From the NCBI GenBank assembly GCA_963674555.1, contig OY771429.1, forward strand, positions 1,860,001 to 1,924,000: DNA of 64,000 nt, written 5' to 3'. The DNA is from JBGMEA01 sp963674555 (GTDB lineage Bacteria; Bacillota; Clostridia; Eubacteriales; Anaerofustaceae). The position numbers were made by a program, and so were the translations under genes. Shown here in pieces: positions 33,447-42,350 of this stretch (position 1 is its first letter; each line of letters starts with the position of its first letter). Under the pieces are notes generated by a model. That model saw only the letters and a list, made by a program, of their open reading frames with translations, was not told the DNA's origin and ran no database searches.

Positions 33447-34456
33447 TCAAAGAAGCATTGCATATTGTAATAGAAAACGAAGACCTTTCTTATGAGACGA
33501 CAAAACAAGTGATGGACGAAATCATGAGCGGAGATGCTACGAACGCACAGATCGCGGCATTCTTGACTGCGATGCGTATGAAGGGCGAGACGATCGATGA
33601 GATCACCGCATGCGCTGCCGTGATGCGCGAACACTGTACGAAATTAGATCAAGGGTATGATGTGCTCGATATCGTCGGCACGGGCGGAGACGAAGCATTT
33701 ACGTTTAATATATCTACTGTGGCGGCGTTTGTGATCGCAAGTGCGGGTATCCCTGTTGCAAAACACGGTAATCGCAGTGTGTCAAGCAAATGCGGTGCGG
33801 CGGATCTTTTGGAAGCTTTAGGTGCGGACATTGCAATCTCAGCTGAACAAAGTGCTAAAGTCCTTGAGAAAACGGGCATGACGTTTATGTTTGCTCCGAC
33901 ATATCATGCTTCGATGAAATACGCGGCTCCCGTTCGAAAAGAAATGGGTGCGCGCACCATCTTTAATATCCTTGGCCCACTCGCGAATCCCGCAGGTGCG
34001 TCTTTGCAACTTTTGGGCGTATACGACGAGGCATTGGTGCTTCCGATGGCAAGTGTGTTATCAAACCTAGGCGTTAAAAGAGCGTTGGTCGTTCATGGTA
34101 ATGACGGTTTGGATGAGATAACTTTGACCGATACGACAACTGTTTGTGAAGTAAACGGCAGTTACTTTGATAATTATATACTCGATCCCAGAGACATGGG
34201 ATTTACTCTGTGCAAAGCTGAAGATCTGCGTGGCGGTGAAGCTAAAGAAAATGCCGAGATCACACGTAAAATATTATCGGGTGAAGATACGGGTCCGAAA
34301 CGCGATATCGTAGTGCTTAATGCGGGCGCGGCGATCTATCTCGGAGGGAAAGCAGATTCGATAGAATCAGGCATTGAGATCGCTGATGTTCTTATCGACA
34401 GCGGCGCGGCTTATGAACGTATGGAGAATTTCATCAAAGCGACCAATGAGGTATAG
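33443..34456 (+). CDS. trpD: anthranilate phosphoribosyltransferase
   Basis: A 337-residue enzyme that transfers phosphoribose from PRPP to anthranilate. The PRPP site GTGGDEAFTFNIST (about 74-87), the KHGNRSVSSKCGAADLLEALG loop and the FAPTYHASMKYAAPVRKEMGARTIFNILGPLANP block are all present. Length is normal. The start overlaps the trpG stop by four bases (ATGA). It is a stand-alone enzyme, not fused to TrpG as in enterobacteria. Confidence 0.95.
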   Translation: MIKEALHIVIENEDLSYETTKQVMDEIMSGDATNAQIAAFLTAMRMKGETIDEITACAAVMREHCTKLDQGYDVLDIVGTGGDEAFTFNISTVAAFVIASAGIPVAKHGNRSVSSKCGAADLLEALGADIAISAEQSAKVLEKTGMTFMFAPTYHASMKYAAPVRKEMGARTIFNILGPLANPAGASLQLLGVYDEALVLPMASVLSNLGVKRALVVHGNDGLDEITLTDTTTVCEVNGSYFDNYILDPRDMGFTLCKAEDLRGGEAKENAEITRKILSGEDTGPKRDIVVLNAGAAIYLGGKADSIESGIEIADVLIDSGAAYERMENFIKATNEV

Positions 34457-34458
34457 AA

Positions 34459-35235
34459 GTGATACTTGATACAATTGCCGAAGCGACAAAAAAAAGAGTC
34501 GATGCGTCAAAGAAAAATATCCCTTTCGAAGCTATGAAACAAAAAGCATTTGCTTTACCCAAAGGCGACTTATGTTTTGAGAAAGCTTTGCGAAGCAAGG
34601 ATACAGCGTTTATTTGCGAAGTCAAAAAAGCTTCTCCATCAAAAGGATTGATAGCCGAAGAATTCGATCCCGTTCAAATCGCGAAATCATATGAGGTTGC
34701 AGGTGCTGCTGCTATATCCGTGTTGACGGAACCTGAATTCTTTATGGGAAACAATGATTATCTTACGCAGGTCAATCAGAACGTTACGATCCCTGTATTG
34801 CGCAAAGATTTTACGATCGATGAATATCAATTATACGAAGCCAAAGTGATTGGAGCAGACGCAGTTTTATTGATTTGTGCGCTGCTTGACACAGAAACGA
34901 TCAAGGCATATCTTGCAGTTTGTGATGATCTCGGGCTTTCGGCGATTGTCGAAGCACATAATGAGAAAGAAGTTTTATCAGCGCTTAATGCGGGGGCAAA
35001 GATCATCGGCGTGAATAACCGAGATCTTCAAACGTTTGAAGTTGATTTAAACACGAGTATTCGCTTACGCGAGCAAATACCCGATAATGTGCTTTTTGTA
35101 GCTGAGAGTGGAATTCAGACGGCGCAGGACATTCAAGCGCTCAAAGGCGCAGGTGTTGATGCTGTCTTGATCGGTGAAACCTTGATGCGCAGTGAAAATA
35201 AACGCGCAAAGCTTACTGAACTGCGGGGAGAATAA
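34459..35235 (+). CDS. trpC: indole-3-glycerol-phosphate synthase
   Basis: A 258-residue TIM-barrel enzyme that closes the indole ring of carboxyphenylamino-deoxyribulose phosphate. FICEVKKASPSKG (about 51-63) carries a catalytic Lys, VLRKDFTIDEYQLYEAKVIGADAVLLI follows, and the phosphate site is FVAESGIQTAQDIQ...VLIGETLMRS. The start is GTG at 34459 with GAGG about eight bases upstream, two bases after the trpD stop. It is not fused to TrpF, in contrast to the enterobacterial TrpC-TrpF protein. Confidence 0.95.
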   Translation: MILDTIAEATKKRVDASKKNIPFEAMKQKAFALPKGDLCFEKALRSKDTAFICEVKKASPSKGLIAEEFDPVQIAKSYEVAGAAAISVLTEPEFFMGNNDYLTQVNQNVTIPVLRKDFTIDEYQLYEAKVIGADAVLLICALLDTETIKAYLAVCDDLGLSAIVEAHNEKEVLSALNAGAKIIGVNNRDLQTFEVDLNTSIRLREQIPDNVLFVAESGIQTAQDIQALKGAGVDAVLIGETLMRSENKRAKLTELRGE

Positions 35236-35237
35236 AT

Positions 35238-37037
35238 ATGGCAAAGATTAAAATTTGTGGGCTCACCCGTATGGAAGATATCAAGGCAGTCAATGAAATA
35301 TTGCCCGATTATATAGGATTTGTGTTTGCTGAAAGTAGACGTAAAATCGACCGCAAGACTGCTCAAAAATTAAAGGAAACGCTCGATCAAAATATCCAAA
35401 CAGTCGGGGTATTTGTTAATGCAGAGCAAAGTGAGATCATCGGTCTGTGCAAAGCGGATATCATCGATATCGTGCAACTGCACGGCGATGAGGACAGCGC
35501 TTATATCGATGCTTTAAAAGAGAGAATTTCAAATCCTATCATAAAGGCGGTGCGTGTACAGAGTACAGAACAGATCATAGAAGCCCAAGCATTGCCGTGT
35601 GATTATCTTCTTTTGGATACCTACGATAAAGACCATTATGGCGGAAGCGGTAAACGTTTCGACCATACATTGATACCGAAAACTGAAAAGCCTTACTTTC
35701 TCGCCGGCGGATTAAATGCGGAAAATATAGAGCAAGCGATCAAAGAATATGATCCGTATTGTATCGATATCAGCGGTGGCGCGGAAATAAACGGTGCGAA
35801 AGATAAAGATAAAATAAAACAAATCGTTGAAACAGTCAGGAGTGTGAAGACTATGCGAAAAGGAAGATTCGGCATACACGGCGGGCAATTTATACCCGAA
35901 ACGATCATGAATGCCGTGATAGAGCTTGAAGAAGCTTATGAATATTACAAAAAAGACGAGGCATTTATCAACGAACTCGATGCATTATATAAAAACTATG
36001 CAGGAAGGCCCTCGCTTTTATACTACGCTGAAAAAATGACCAAAGATCTGGGCGGCGCAAAGGTCTATTTGAAGCGCGAAGATCTTAACCATACCGGTTC
36101 CCATAAGATCAATAATGTTTTAGGGCAGGCCTTACTTGCTAAACGTATGGGTAAAACGCGTATTATCGCAGAAACAGGCGCGGGGCAACACGGTGTCGCT
36201 GCCGCGACAGCTGCTGCTCTTATGGATATGGAGTGTGATATCTATATGGGTAAAGAAGACACGGAACGGCAAGCTTTGAATGTCTTTCGCATGCAACTGT
36301 TGGGCGCTACAGTGCACCCCGTTACAAGCGGGACGCAGACGCTTAAGGATGCCGTGAACGAAACGATGCGGGAATGGACTTCTCGGATCGATGATACCCA
36401 TTATGTGCTCGGTTCTGTTATGGGTCCTCATCCTTTCCCAATGATCGTGCGTGATTTTCAAAGTGTGATCGGGAAAGAGGTACGAGAGCAACTTATGCAA
36501 GCAGAAGGGAAATTGCCTGACGTTGTACTTGCCTGTGTCGGTGGCGGCAGTAACGCGATCGGCATCTTTCACGATTTTATCAAAGATGAATCCGTAAAAC
36601 TTATCGGCTGCGAAGCTGCGGGCTTGGGTGTGGAAACGCCAAAGAATGCGGCGACGATCGCAAACGGTTCTCTGGGAATCTTTCACGGGATGAAATCCTA
36701 TTTTTGTCAAGACGAATACGGACAGATCGCCCCAGTACATTCTATATCGGCAGGATTGGATTACCCCGGTATAGGTCCTGAACATGCTGATCTGCATGAT
36801 ACCGGTCGCGCGCAATACGTGCCGATCACTGATGAAGAATCCGTTGTTGCATTCGAGTATCTTTCGCGAACAGAAGGTATCATTCCCGCGGTAGAAAGCG
36901 CGCATGCGGTCGCTTATGCAATGAAGCTTGCGCCTACGATGCAACAAGACCAGGTGATCGTGATCAATCTTTCGGGTCGCGGCGATAAAGACGTTGCGGC
37001 GATCGCACGATACAAGGGGGTAGACCTTTATGAATAA
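35238..37037 (+). CDS. trpF-trpB: TrpF-TrpB fusion (PRA isomerase / tryptophan synthase beta)
   Basis: One 599-residue frame encodes two enzymes. Residues 1-205 are phosphoribosylanthranilate isomerase (KICGLTRMEDI with the catalytic Cys, GVFVNAE, LLDTYDKDHYGGSGKRFD, FLAGGLNAENI). Residues 206-599 are a full-length TrpB1 with the PLP lysine in HTGSHKINN, EDTERQALNVFRMQLLGA, and the phosphate loop GGGSNAIGIF. There is almost no linker. At the junction, AGGAG (35838-35842) stands ten bases before an in-frame ATG (35853) that begins MRKGRFGIHGG, a normal TrpB start, so free TrpB may be made as well. It overlaps trpA by 8 bp. Confidence 0.93.
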   Translation: MAKIKICGLTRMEDIKAVNEILPDYIGFVFAESRRKIDRKTAQKLKETLDQNIQTVGVFVNAEQSEIIGLCKADIIDIVQLHGDEDSAYIDALKERISNPIIKAVRVQSTEQIIEAQALPCDYLLLDTYDKDHYGGSGKRFDHTLIPKTEKPYFLAGGLNAENIEQAIKEYDPYCIDISGGAEINGAKDKDKIKQIVETVRSVKTMRKGRFGIHGGQFIPETIMNAVIELEEAYEYYKKDEAFINELDALYKNYAGRPSLLYYAEKMTKDLGGAKVYLKREDLNHTGSHKINNVLGQALLAKRMGKTRIIAETGAGQHGVAAATAAALMDMECDIYMGKEDTERQALNVFRMQLLGATVHPVTSGTQTLKDAVNETMREWTSRIDDTHYVLGSVMGPHPFPMIVRDFQSVIGKEVREQLMQAEGKLPDVVLACVGGGSNAIGIFHDFIKDESVKLIGCEAAGLGVETPKNAATIANGSLGIFHGMKSYFCQDEYGQIAPVHSISAGLDYPGIGPEHADLHDTGRAQYVPITDEESVVAFEYLSRTEGIIPAVESAHAVAYAMKLAPTMQQDQVIVINLSGRGDKDVAAIARYKGVDLYE

Positions 37038-37821
37038 AATAAAAAATGTTTTTGCGAACGGAAAAGCGTTTATACCGTTTATCACGACAGGTGATCCTAC
37101 ACTTGAGATCTCCGAACAGCTCGTTTATGCGATGGAAAAAGCGGGAGCGGATCTGATCGAACTGGGTATCCCTTTCTCCGATCCTATAGCTGAAGGTATC
37201 GTTATCCAAAAAGCAGATGAGAGAGCGCTCTCGGCGGGGGCAACAACGGATAAGATATTCGATATGGTACGAAGGATCCGTAAAAACTCTGATATTCCTT
37301 TAGCCTTTATGACCTATATCAATCCGATCTTTGTTTACGGCAGCGAAAAGTTTTTAAGAAACTGTGCTGATTGCGGGATAGATGCCATCATCGTTCCCGA
37401 TATGCCTTTTGAAGAAAAAGAAGAGATCCATCCGTTTTGTCAAAAATACGGTGTAGATCTGATCTCATTGATCGCGCCGACTTCCAAAGAACGTATCCGT
37501 ATGATCGCAGCGGAAGCCGAAGGGTTCGTCTATTGCGTATCCTCAATGGGTGTAACCGGCGTACGTGAAGAGATCACGACGGATATATCTCAAATGGTAT
37601 CTTTGGTCAAAGAAACAAAAGATATACCTTGCGCGATCGGTTTTGGTATTTCAACGCCCGAACAGGCAAGACAAATGGCTGAAAAAGGAGACGGTGTGAT
37701 CGTCGGTAGCGCGATCGTTAAATTGATCGAAAAATACGGCGAGGATTGTGTCGAACCGGTCAGTGCATATGTCTCCGAAATGAAACAAGCCATAGCGGAT
37801 TTACCGGATATGATCAACTGA
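37030..37821 (+). CDS. trpA: tryptophan synthase alpha chain
   Basis: A 263-residue TIM-barrel subunit that cleaves indole-3-glycerol phosphate and passes indole to TrpB. Catalytic Glu lies in LIELGIPFSDPIAEG (about 46-60) and Asp in IDAIIVPDMPFEE. The phosphate site is VGSAIVK, and GVTGVREE is the mobile loop. AAGGGGG lies before the ATG inside the end of the trpB part. It ends the operon before a strong terminator. Confidence 0.95.
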   Translation: MNKIKNVFANGKAFIPFITTGDPTLEISEQLVYAMEKAGADLIELGIPFSDPIAEGIVIQKADERALSAGATTDKIFDMVRRIRKNSDIPLAFMTYINPIFVYGSEKFLRNCADCGIDAIIVPDMPFEEKEEIHPFCQKYGVDLISLIAPTSKERIRMIAAEAEGFVYCVSSMGVTGVREEITTDISQMVSLVKETKDIPCAIGFGISTPEQARQMAEKGDGVIVGSAIVKLIEKYGEDCVEPVSAYVSEMKQAIADLPDMIN

Positions 37822-37832
37822 TATGAAAAGAC

Positions 37833-37870
37833 GAATAAACGGAACCAAAGTGTTCCGTTTATTTTTTTTT
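37833..37870 (+). terminator. trp operon terminator
   Basis: AATAAACGGAAC and GTTCCGTTTATT flank a short loop, followed by a long T run. Confidence 0.9.
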
Positions 37871-37884
37871 GAAAAAGATCGACT

Positions 37885-37948
37885 TACTACTTGACAATAC
37901 AAAGTAGTAGAGTTATACTTTAAACAGCTACTATGTATTGCAAAGTAG
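37885..37948 (+). promoter_or_regulatory. promoter with two PadR-type operators
   Basis: TTGACA (37891-37896), 17-bp spacer, TATACT (37914-37919). TACTACTT (37885-37892) and AAGTAGTA (37902-37909) form an 8-bp inverted repeat with a 9-bp gap over the -35. A second weaker one, CTACT (37928-37932) and AGTAG (37944-37948), lies after the start site. A PadR gene follows. Confidence 0.75.
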
Positions 37949-37967
37949 ATAAACAGCGAGGTGAACA

Positions 37968-38285
37968 ATGGCGCAAAAAACACAATTGCTAAAAGGTCTG
38001 CTCGAAGGATGCATTTTAAAGATCATCTCTGAAGAGGTGACGTACGGATATGCGATCTGTGAAGATCTGGTATCGAATGGTTTTCATGATGTCAATGAAG
38101 GAACAGTTTATCCGATATTGATCCGATTGGAAAAGAAGAAATTGATCGTTTCCGAAAAAAGAGCGTCTGCACTCGGACCGCAACGAAAATATTTTTCACT
38201 TACAGCAGACGGAGAGACTTATCTTCGATCATTTATTGAAGAATGGAGAGATGTGCGAGATGCGGTCGATACGTATATCAAATAA
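37968..38285 (+). CDS. PadR-family transcriptional regulator
   Basis: A 105-residue PadR-type regulator: LLEGCILKIISEEVTYGYAICEDL, NEGTVYPILIRLEKKKLIVSEK and GPQRKYFSLTADGETYL are the HTH and wing. GCGAGGTG precedes the ATG. Two inverted repeats upstream are likely its own operator. It is co-transcribed with the membrane protein 18 bp downstream, repeating the PadR/membrane-protein pairing seen at 5120 and 26590. Confidence 0.9.
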   Translation: MAQKTQLLKGLLEGCILKIISEEVTYGYAICEDLVSNGFHDVNEGTVYPILIRLEKKKLIVSEKRASALGPQRKYFSLTADGETYLRSFIEEWRDVRDAVDTYIK

Positions 38286-38303
38286 TTTTGGAGGGATATA
38301 AAA

Positions 38304-39191
38304 ATGAAAATGAACAGTAGAACAAAATGGTTAACGGCGACTGCAATAACTTTAACAGTAGTCTTGATCTTGACGATCATACTTTATGAAACAAAGGCAT
38401 TGAAAGGCGGTGCGACCGACAACGGCGCGATCTTATTGGGTATCATCGTTGCTTCGGTAGCTGTACTTTCGGTCATCTTTGTCTTTTACATGCGTAAGAA
38501 AAAGGGAAAACTTTATGCTATATTGCCCGATTCTTATCGTGATACATTGGACGATATCATGATGTCGATCTCAGCATCGAATATGGGATCATTGCAAAAA
38601 AGACAAATAGAAGAAGAACTTTTGGATCTATTTGTTTCCGCGTACGCAGACGGAAAGTCGGTAGAAGAAGCGATCGGCGATGATAAAAAAAGTTTTATAG
38701 ATGATATCACAAGAGCGCACGGAGCAAAAAATAACTTTTTTACTTACGAACTTTCCGGATTGCAATATTTTATTGTTTACTTGCTTTTTGCGCAACTCAG
38801 TGATTTTATAAGAAGCGGAAGCGAATCGATGTCCTTTTTCGACACAGTTACGGATTTTTCGACGATCGCGTTGTTCGCTTTATTGTCTTTCGTTACCATA
38901 CCGCTTGTTATGGTCGCTTATCATAAAGCCGTGCGATCAGACCGCTTTTCTTTAGCAATCGCAGGATTTGTAGCGCTACCGATCATATCTTTTGCTATAT
39001 TCATTGGATTCAACGAAATTCTGATCCGCTATTTTGCGCAGACCGGTTTCGGTGAAGTATTCCTGCAAGATGGTGTTGTGGTTTATGCGGGCTACATATT
39101 TATCGTACTTGGATTATTTTTAGTAGGCGCAGCGATGTTGTTAAAACGTATGATACAAAAAAGGAATTTGCGTAAAGAGTTATACGGTTAA
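38304..39191 (+). CDS. membrane protein with DUF1048/HAAS-like segment
   Basis: A 295-residue protein. Two membrane helices (about 10-28 and 42-62) are followed by a cytoplasmic helical stretch (about 75-140: LDDIMMSISASNMGSLQKRQIEEELLDLFVSAYADGKSVEEAIGDDKKSFIDDITRAHG) resembling the DUF1048/HAAS proteins that accompany PadR genes. Four more hydrophobic segments lie at about 150-290. GGAGGGAT sets the ATG. It is likely the target of the upstream PadR. Function unknown. Confidence 0.75.
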   Translation: MKMNSRTKWLTATAITLTVVLILTIILYETKALKGGATDNGAILLGIIVASVAVLSVIFVFYMRKKKGKLYAILPDSYRDTLDDIMMSISASNMGSLQKRQIEEELLDLFVSAYADGKSVEEAIGDDKKSFIDDITRAHGAKNNFFTYELSGLQYFIVYLLFAQLSDFIRSGSESMSFFDTVTDFSTIALFALLSFVTIPLVMVAYHKAVRSDRFSLAIAGFVALPIISFAIFIGFNEILIRYFAQTGFGEVFLQDGVVVYAGYIFIVLGLFLVGAAMLLKRMIQKRNLRKELYG

Positions 39192-39214
39192 ACGTGATAT
39201 ATTATCCTATAAAA

Positions 39215-39248
39215 GGCATTCGAGAGCATATCTCGGATGCTTTTTTTG
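39215..39248 (+). terminator. terminator of PadR operon
   Basis: GCATTCGAGA (39216-39225) pairs with TCTCGGATGC (39231-39240, one wobble), followed by T7. Confidence 0.87.
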
Positions 39249-39322
39249 TTTTATCGAGACAAAAAATATTCTGCTAAATCACATAGACATATGGTACAAT
39301 AATAAAAAAGGGGGTAGTAGTT

Positions 39323-39649
39323 ATGAAAACGATCTTTAAAAAAGTTTTTCATGCTTCTATGGCGATTCTTAGCATCATGTGGCTGATATTCGGTATCATT
39401 AGGGTCTTCGGTTCCGGTTCAACCTTTATGGGTATTTTGATGTTGATCAACGGTATTGCTTTTGCCTTATTTGCTTTTGTATATACTTCAAGAGCATGGA
39501 TCAGAAAATGGGCGCTTGGATGGATCGTGTTGAATTTGGTATTGACGATCATCGACCAGATGGGGTTTTTCGATTATGTAGCACTTATCATCGGTATTAT
39601 CGCTTTAGTCAGCGGACTGATGTTGATCAAAAATACTGCAAACGATTAG
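39323..39649 (+). CDS. small multi-pass membrane protein
   Basis: A 108-residue protein with four short hydrophobic segments (about 8-28, 34-54, 62-80, 83-103) and very few charged residues. It is not recognised. A GGGGG-rich ribosome site precedes the ATG. It ends 6 bp before the next gene, so it is probably co-transcribed with the flavodoxin/ferredoxin protein and might anchor it; this is inference from spacing. Confidence 0.7.
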   Translation: MKTIFKKVFHASMAILSIMWLIFGIIRVFGSGSTFMGILMLINGIAFALFAFVYTSRAWIRKWALGWIVLNLVLTIIDQMGFFDYVALIIGIIALVSGLMLIKNTAND

Positions 39650-39655
39650 GAAGAT

Positions 39656-40450
39656 ATGAATAAAGGCATAACAGCACTCTCCTTTTCCCCGACAGGTTTA
39701 ACAAAGAAAATCATAACGACAATACTGGAACCCTTCAATAAAGATATAACAACATATGATTTAACAAAACCGGTCAATCGTCTTGAACCGATCGAGATTG
39801 AACGACAACTTGTTGTGCTCGGCGTTCCGGTTTATGAAGACAGGATACCGGAGATACTGCACGAGGTGTTCTCAAAACTTATTGCGAAAGATTGCGTCGG
39901 GGTGGTTGTTGCGTCATACGGTAATATCGGGTATGGAAATATCCTAAACGAACTGCAAGTTACGATGAAACAAATCGGGGTACCTGTGATCGGCGCGGCG
40001 GCTTTTGTTGGAGAGCACTCTTTTTCAACTGCACAGTACCCGATTGCTTCAGATAGACCGAATACGATCGATCTGAAAGAAGCCTATGTGTTCGGACAAC
40101 GTATCAAAGAAAAATACGCAAATCAAGACCTTAAAGAGTGTGCGATCCCGAAAGGTCCATTCTCTTTGATAGGGACTGTGTTGCCGAAAAACAGCATCGG
40201 TCATTTTGTCAAACCACCTCGTCTGGATAGTAATCTCTGTACCAATTGCGGTATCTGTGCATCAGTATGTCCGGTCGAAGCGATCGATCCGGAATCTCTT
40301 GAAATTGATGCACAGCGTTGTATTCGTTGTTGTTCATGTGTGAAGAGATGCAAACAAAACGCAAGAATGATCGATTTTAAAATACCGCTTATGCATAAAA
40401 TATTGACAAGAATCGGAAGAAAACCAAAACAAAACCAAATTTATTATTAA
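39656..40450 (+). CDS. EFR1-type flavodoxin-ferredoxin protein
   Basis: A 264-residue fusion. The N-terminal flavodoxin-like domain starts with ALSFSPTGLTKKIITTI (FMN phosphate loop) and has VVASYGNIGYGNIL near residue 80. The C-terminus has two [4Fe-4S] sets, CTNCGICASVCP and CIRCCSCVKRCKQ (about 195-240). The second set ends with KQ instead of the usual Cys-Pro, but four Cys are still there. It overlaps the stop of its neighbour only at the margin. Electron partners are unknown. Confidence 0.9.
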   Translation: MNKGITALSFSPTGLTKKIITTILEPFNKDITTYDLTKPVNRLEPIEIERQLVVLGVPVYEDRIPEILHEVFSKLIAKDCVGVVVASYGNIGYGNILNELQVTMKQIGVPVIGAAAFVGEHSFSTAQYPIASDRPNTIDLKEAYVFGQRIKEKYANQDLKECAIPKGPFSLIGTVLPKNSIGHFVKPPRLDSNLCTNCGICASVCPVEAIDPESLEIDAQRCIRCCSCVKRCKQNARMIDFKIPLMHKILTRIGRKPKQNQIYY

Positions 40451-40479
40451 TGATCAAATCAATAAGGAAGAACAAAAAA

Positions 40480-41016
40480 ATGGATTTTATGATTCCAACT
40501 GATCGACTTATGATAAGGTTACTTGAAACGGAGGACGCAACTGATATGTTTAATTATCGTTCGCTTCCTGATATCTATCGATACCAATCGTGGCAACCGA
40601 AACATATCGATGAAGTTGAAAAGTTTATAAAAGAAAATAATATAGAGCATTTTAATATTTCGGATCAGTGGGTGCAGGTCGCAGTGTGCCTTAAAGACAG
40701 CGGTAAATTGATCGGAGATATCGGCATACATTTCTTGGATGATACCGAACAGATCGAATTGGGTTATACGGTCGCTCCTATGTTTCAAGGCTTCGGATAT
40801 GCGCTCGAAGCGGTCAGAGCCGTTATTGATTATTTGTTTAAAGAAGAACAAAAGCACAGAATAATCGCATCCCTCGATCCCGAGAATGAAAGATCGATCA
40901 AACTCCTTGATAGGCTGGGTTTCAGAAAAGAAGCACATTTTGTTAAAAGTTATCATAATCAGGATTCATGGAGTGATGATTGTGTTTATGCGATATTGGA
41001 AGAAGAATGGGAATAA
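40480..41016 (+). CDS. GNAT-family acetyltransferase (RimJ/RimL type)
   Basis: A 178-residue acetyltransferase of the group that modifies protein or peptide N-termini or small amines: PTDRLMIRLLETEDATDMFNYRSLPDIYRYQSW, IELGYTVAPMFQGFGYALEAVRAVIDYLF and IIASLDPENERSIKLLDRLGFRKEAHF. ATG at 40480 has AAGGAAG ten bases upstream; the frame is open to 40450 across the previous stop. Acceptor unknown. Confidence 0.9.
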   Translation: MDFMIPTDRLMIRLLETEDATDMFNYRSLPDIYRYQSWQPKHIDEVEKFIKENNIEHFNISDQWVQVAVCLKDSGKLIGDIGIHFLDDTEQIELGYTVAPMFQGFGYALEAVRAVIDYLFKEEQKHRIIASLDPENERSIKLLDRLGFRKEAHFVKSYHNQDSWSDDCVYAILEEEWE

Positions 41017-41038
41017 AGTCAGAATGTGAGGTCGACAA

Positions 41039-41335
41039 ATGTTTTTAGAAAAACGTGATAAGCTCATAGCCATTGGTTTGATCGCTGTTTCAGTTATCAT
41101 GAATGTTATATTGTATTTTAAATTGCCGGATATGTTGGTCATGCAAAAAAGAATTGACGGAAGCCCGGGAACAACACTACCTACTTATATCGGCTTACTG
41201 ATTTTGGTTGGATTAGTTTCTTTCTTTGCATATCGCTTATATGCGGCAGAGTCCAAAAACGAAAAGATCAAATGGCTGCTGACTTCGATCTTCATCATAG
41301 CAATGAATGTACTGACTGCTCTGTGGAATTTGTGA
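41039..41335 (+). CDS. small DUF1648-like membrane protein
   Basis: A 98-residue protein with three membrane helices (about 8-27, 45-66, 77-96). The loop FKLPDMLVMQKRIDGSPGTTLP after helix 1 resembles the DUF1648 region of SdpI-like proteins. It follows the acetyltransferase by 22 bp and ends at a terminator. Function unknown. Confidence 0.7.
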   Translation: MFLEKRDKLIAIGLIAVSVIMNVILYFKLPDMLVMQKRIDGSPGTTLPTYIGLLILVGLVSFFAYRLYAAESKNEKIKWLLTSIFIIAMNVLTALWNL

Positions 41336-41379
41336 TATAAATAATTTCAAAACGATCAAACTTAAATCTAATCAATATT

Positions 41380-41408
41380 AAGCGCTTTAATGGCGCTTTT
41401 TTTTTCCG
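41380..41408 (+). terminator. terminator
   Basis: AAGCGC (41380-41385) pairs with GCGCTT (41393-41398), followed by a long T run. Confidence 0.85.
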
Positions 41409-41531
41409 TATTTTTTGCAAGGAATGTATATCTTACGTTTTTTTAGAATTTCTTATGATATAATATACACAATATTTACATAGTTGCAGTATATATTTGT
41501 GACAAATATGTGATACCGATTAGGAGTTTTA

Positions 41532-42350
41532 ATGCAAAAACTATATGAAAATGATCGCGAAACAATTTTGCGTTATATCGAGAAAGAACCTGAATACAAT
41601 CTGTTCATTTTCGGTGATATCGAAAACTTCGGTGTTGATTCTGAAGATGTGGAAGTTTTCGCGTATATTATTGATAAAAAATACGATAGCTTGATTTTAC
41701 GTTATCGAGAATATTATATCTTCTACAGTCAGATCGATAACTATCAAATTTCTCCCGTAATTGAATTTATAGTAAAAAATAATGTCCAAAACTTAAGTGG
41801 AAAAGGGAAAGCATTAGATTGTATTATACCTTTATTCAATATTGCGAACAGCAAGTCGACCTATTTGTCAAAAATTGAGTCAGTGCATATTATAGGATCT
41901 ATTCCTAGAGGTATCCAGATAAAAGAATTTACTGAAGAAGATGCTCGTGATATCGTCGAATTCTATACGACGATCGATGAATTCAGTAGTGACTATATCG
42001 ATCATAAAGAAGAACAAACAGAAACGGTTCAGTTTGGCCTACGCAAAGGCGGTAGGGGCTTAGGTGCTTACTATGATGGTGAGCTTATTGCTACTGTGAT
42101 GACGGGAGCGGAAAACTCTGTCTCAGCAATGGTGATAGGGGTTGCCGTAGATCCGCAATTCAGGCAAAAGGGGATCGCATCATATCTGGTTTCCGATCTG
42201 TGCCAAAGATGTTTAAACGACGGTATGAGGTTTTTGTGTCTGTTTTATGATAATCCAAAAGCAGGGAGTATTTACCGCAAGGTCGGATTTAAAGAGATCG
42301 GTACATATAGCATAATTAAATTGGGAGACCGTAAAGATGCGACAGAATAA
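41532..42350 (+). CDS. two-domain GNAT-type acetyltransferase
   Basis: A 272-residue protein. The C-terminal half (about 140-270) is a GNAT domain with VIGVAVDPQFRQKGIASYLVSDLCQRCL as the acetyl-CoA loop and FLCLFYDNPKAGSIYRKVGFKEIG as motif B. The N-terminal half (about 1-135) is a degenerate GNAT-like fold, as in GNAT proteins that work on small molecules or antibiotics. AGGAG lies before the ATG. The stop is overlapped by the next gene (14 bp). Confidence 0.85.
   Translation: MQKLYENDRETILRYIEKEPEYNLFIFGDIENFGVDSEDVEVFAYIIDKKYDSLILRYREYYIFYSQIDNYQISPVIEFIVKNNVQNLSGKGKALDCIIPLFNIANSKSTYLSKIESVHIIGSIPRGIQIKEFTEEDARDIVEFYTTIDEFSSDYIDHKEEQTETVQFGLRKGGRGLGAYYDGELIATVMTGAENSVSAMVIGVAVDPQFRQKGIASYLVSDLCQRCLNDGMRFLCLFYDNPKAGSIYRKVGFKEIGTYSIIKLGDRKDATE

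Noticed and set aside
36132..37085. 317-codon minus-strand frame inside trpB
   Set aside because: Shadow of the coding strand; TrpB motifs on the plus strand are complete.
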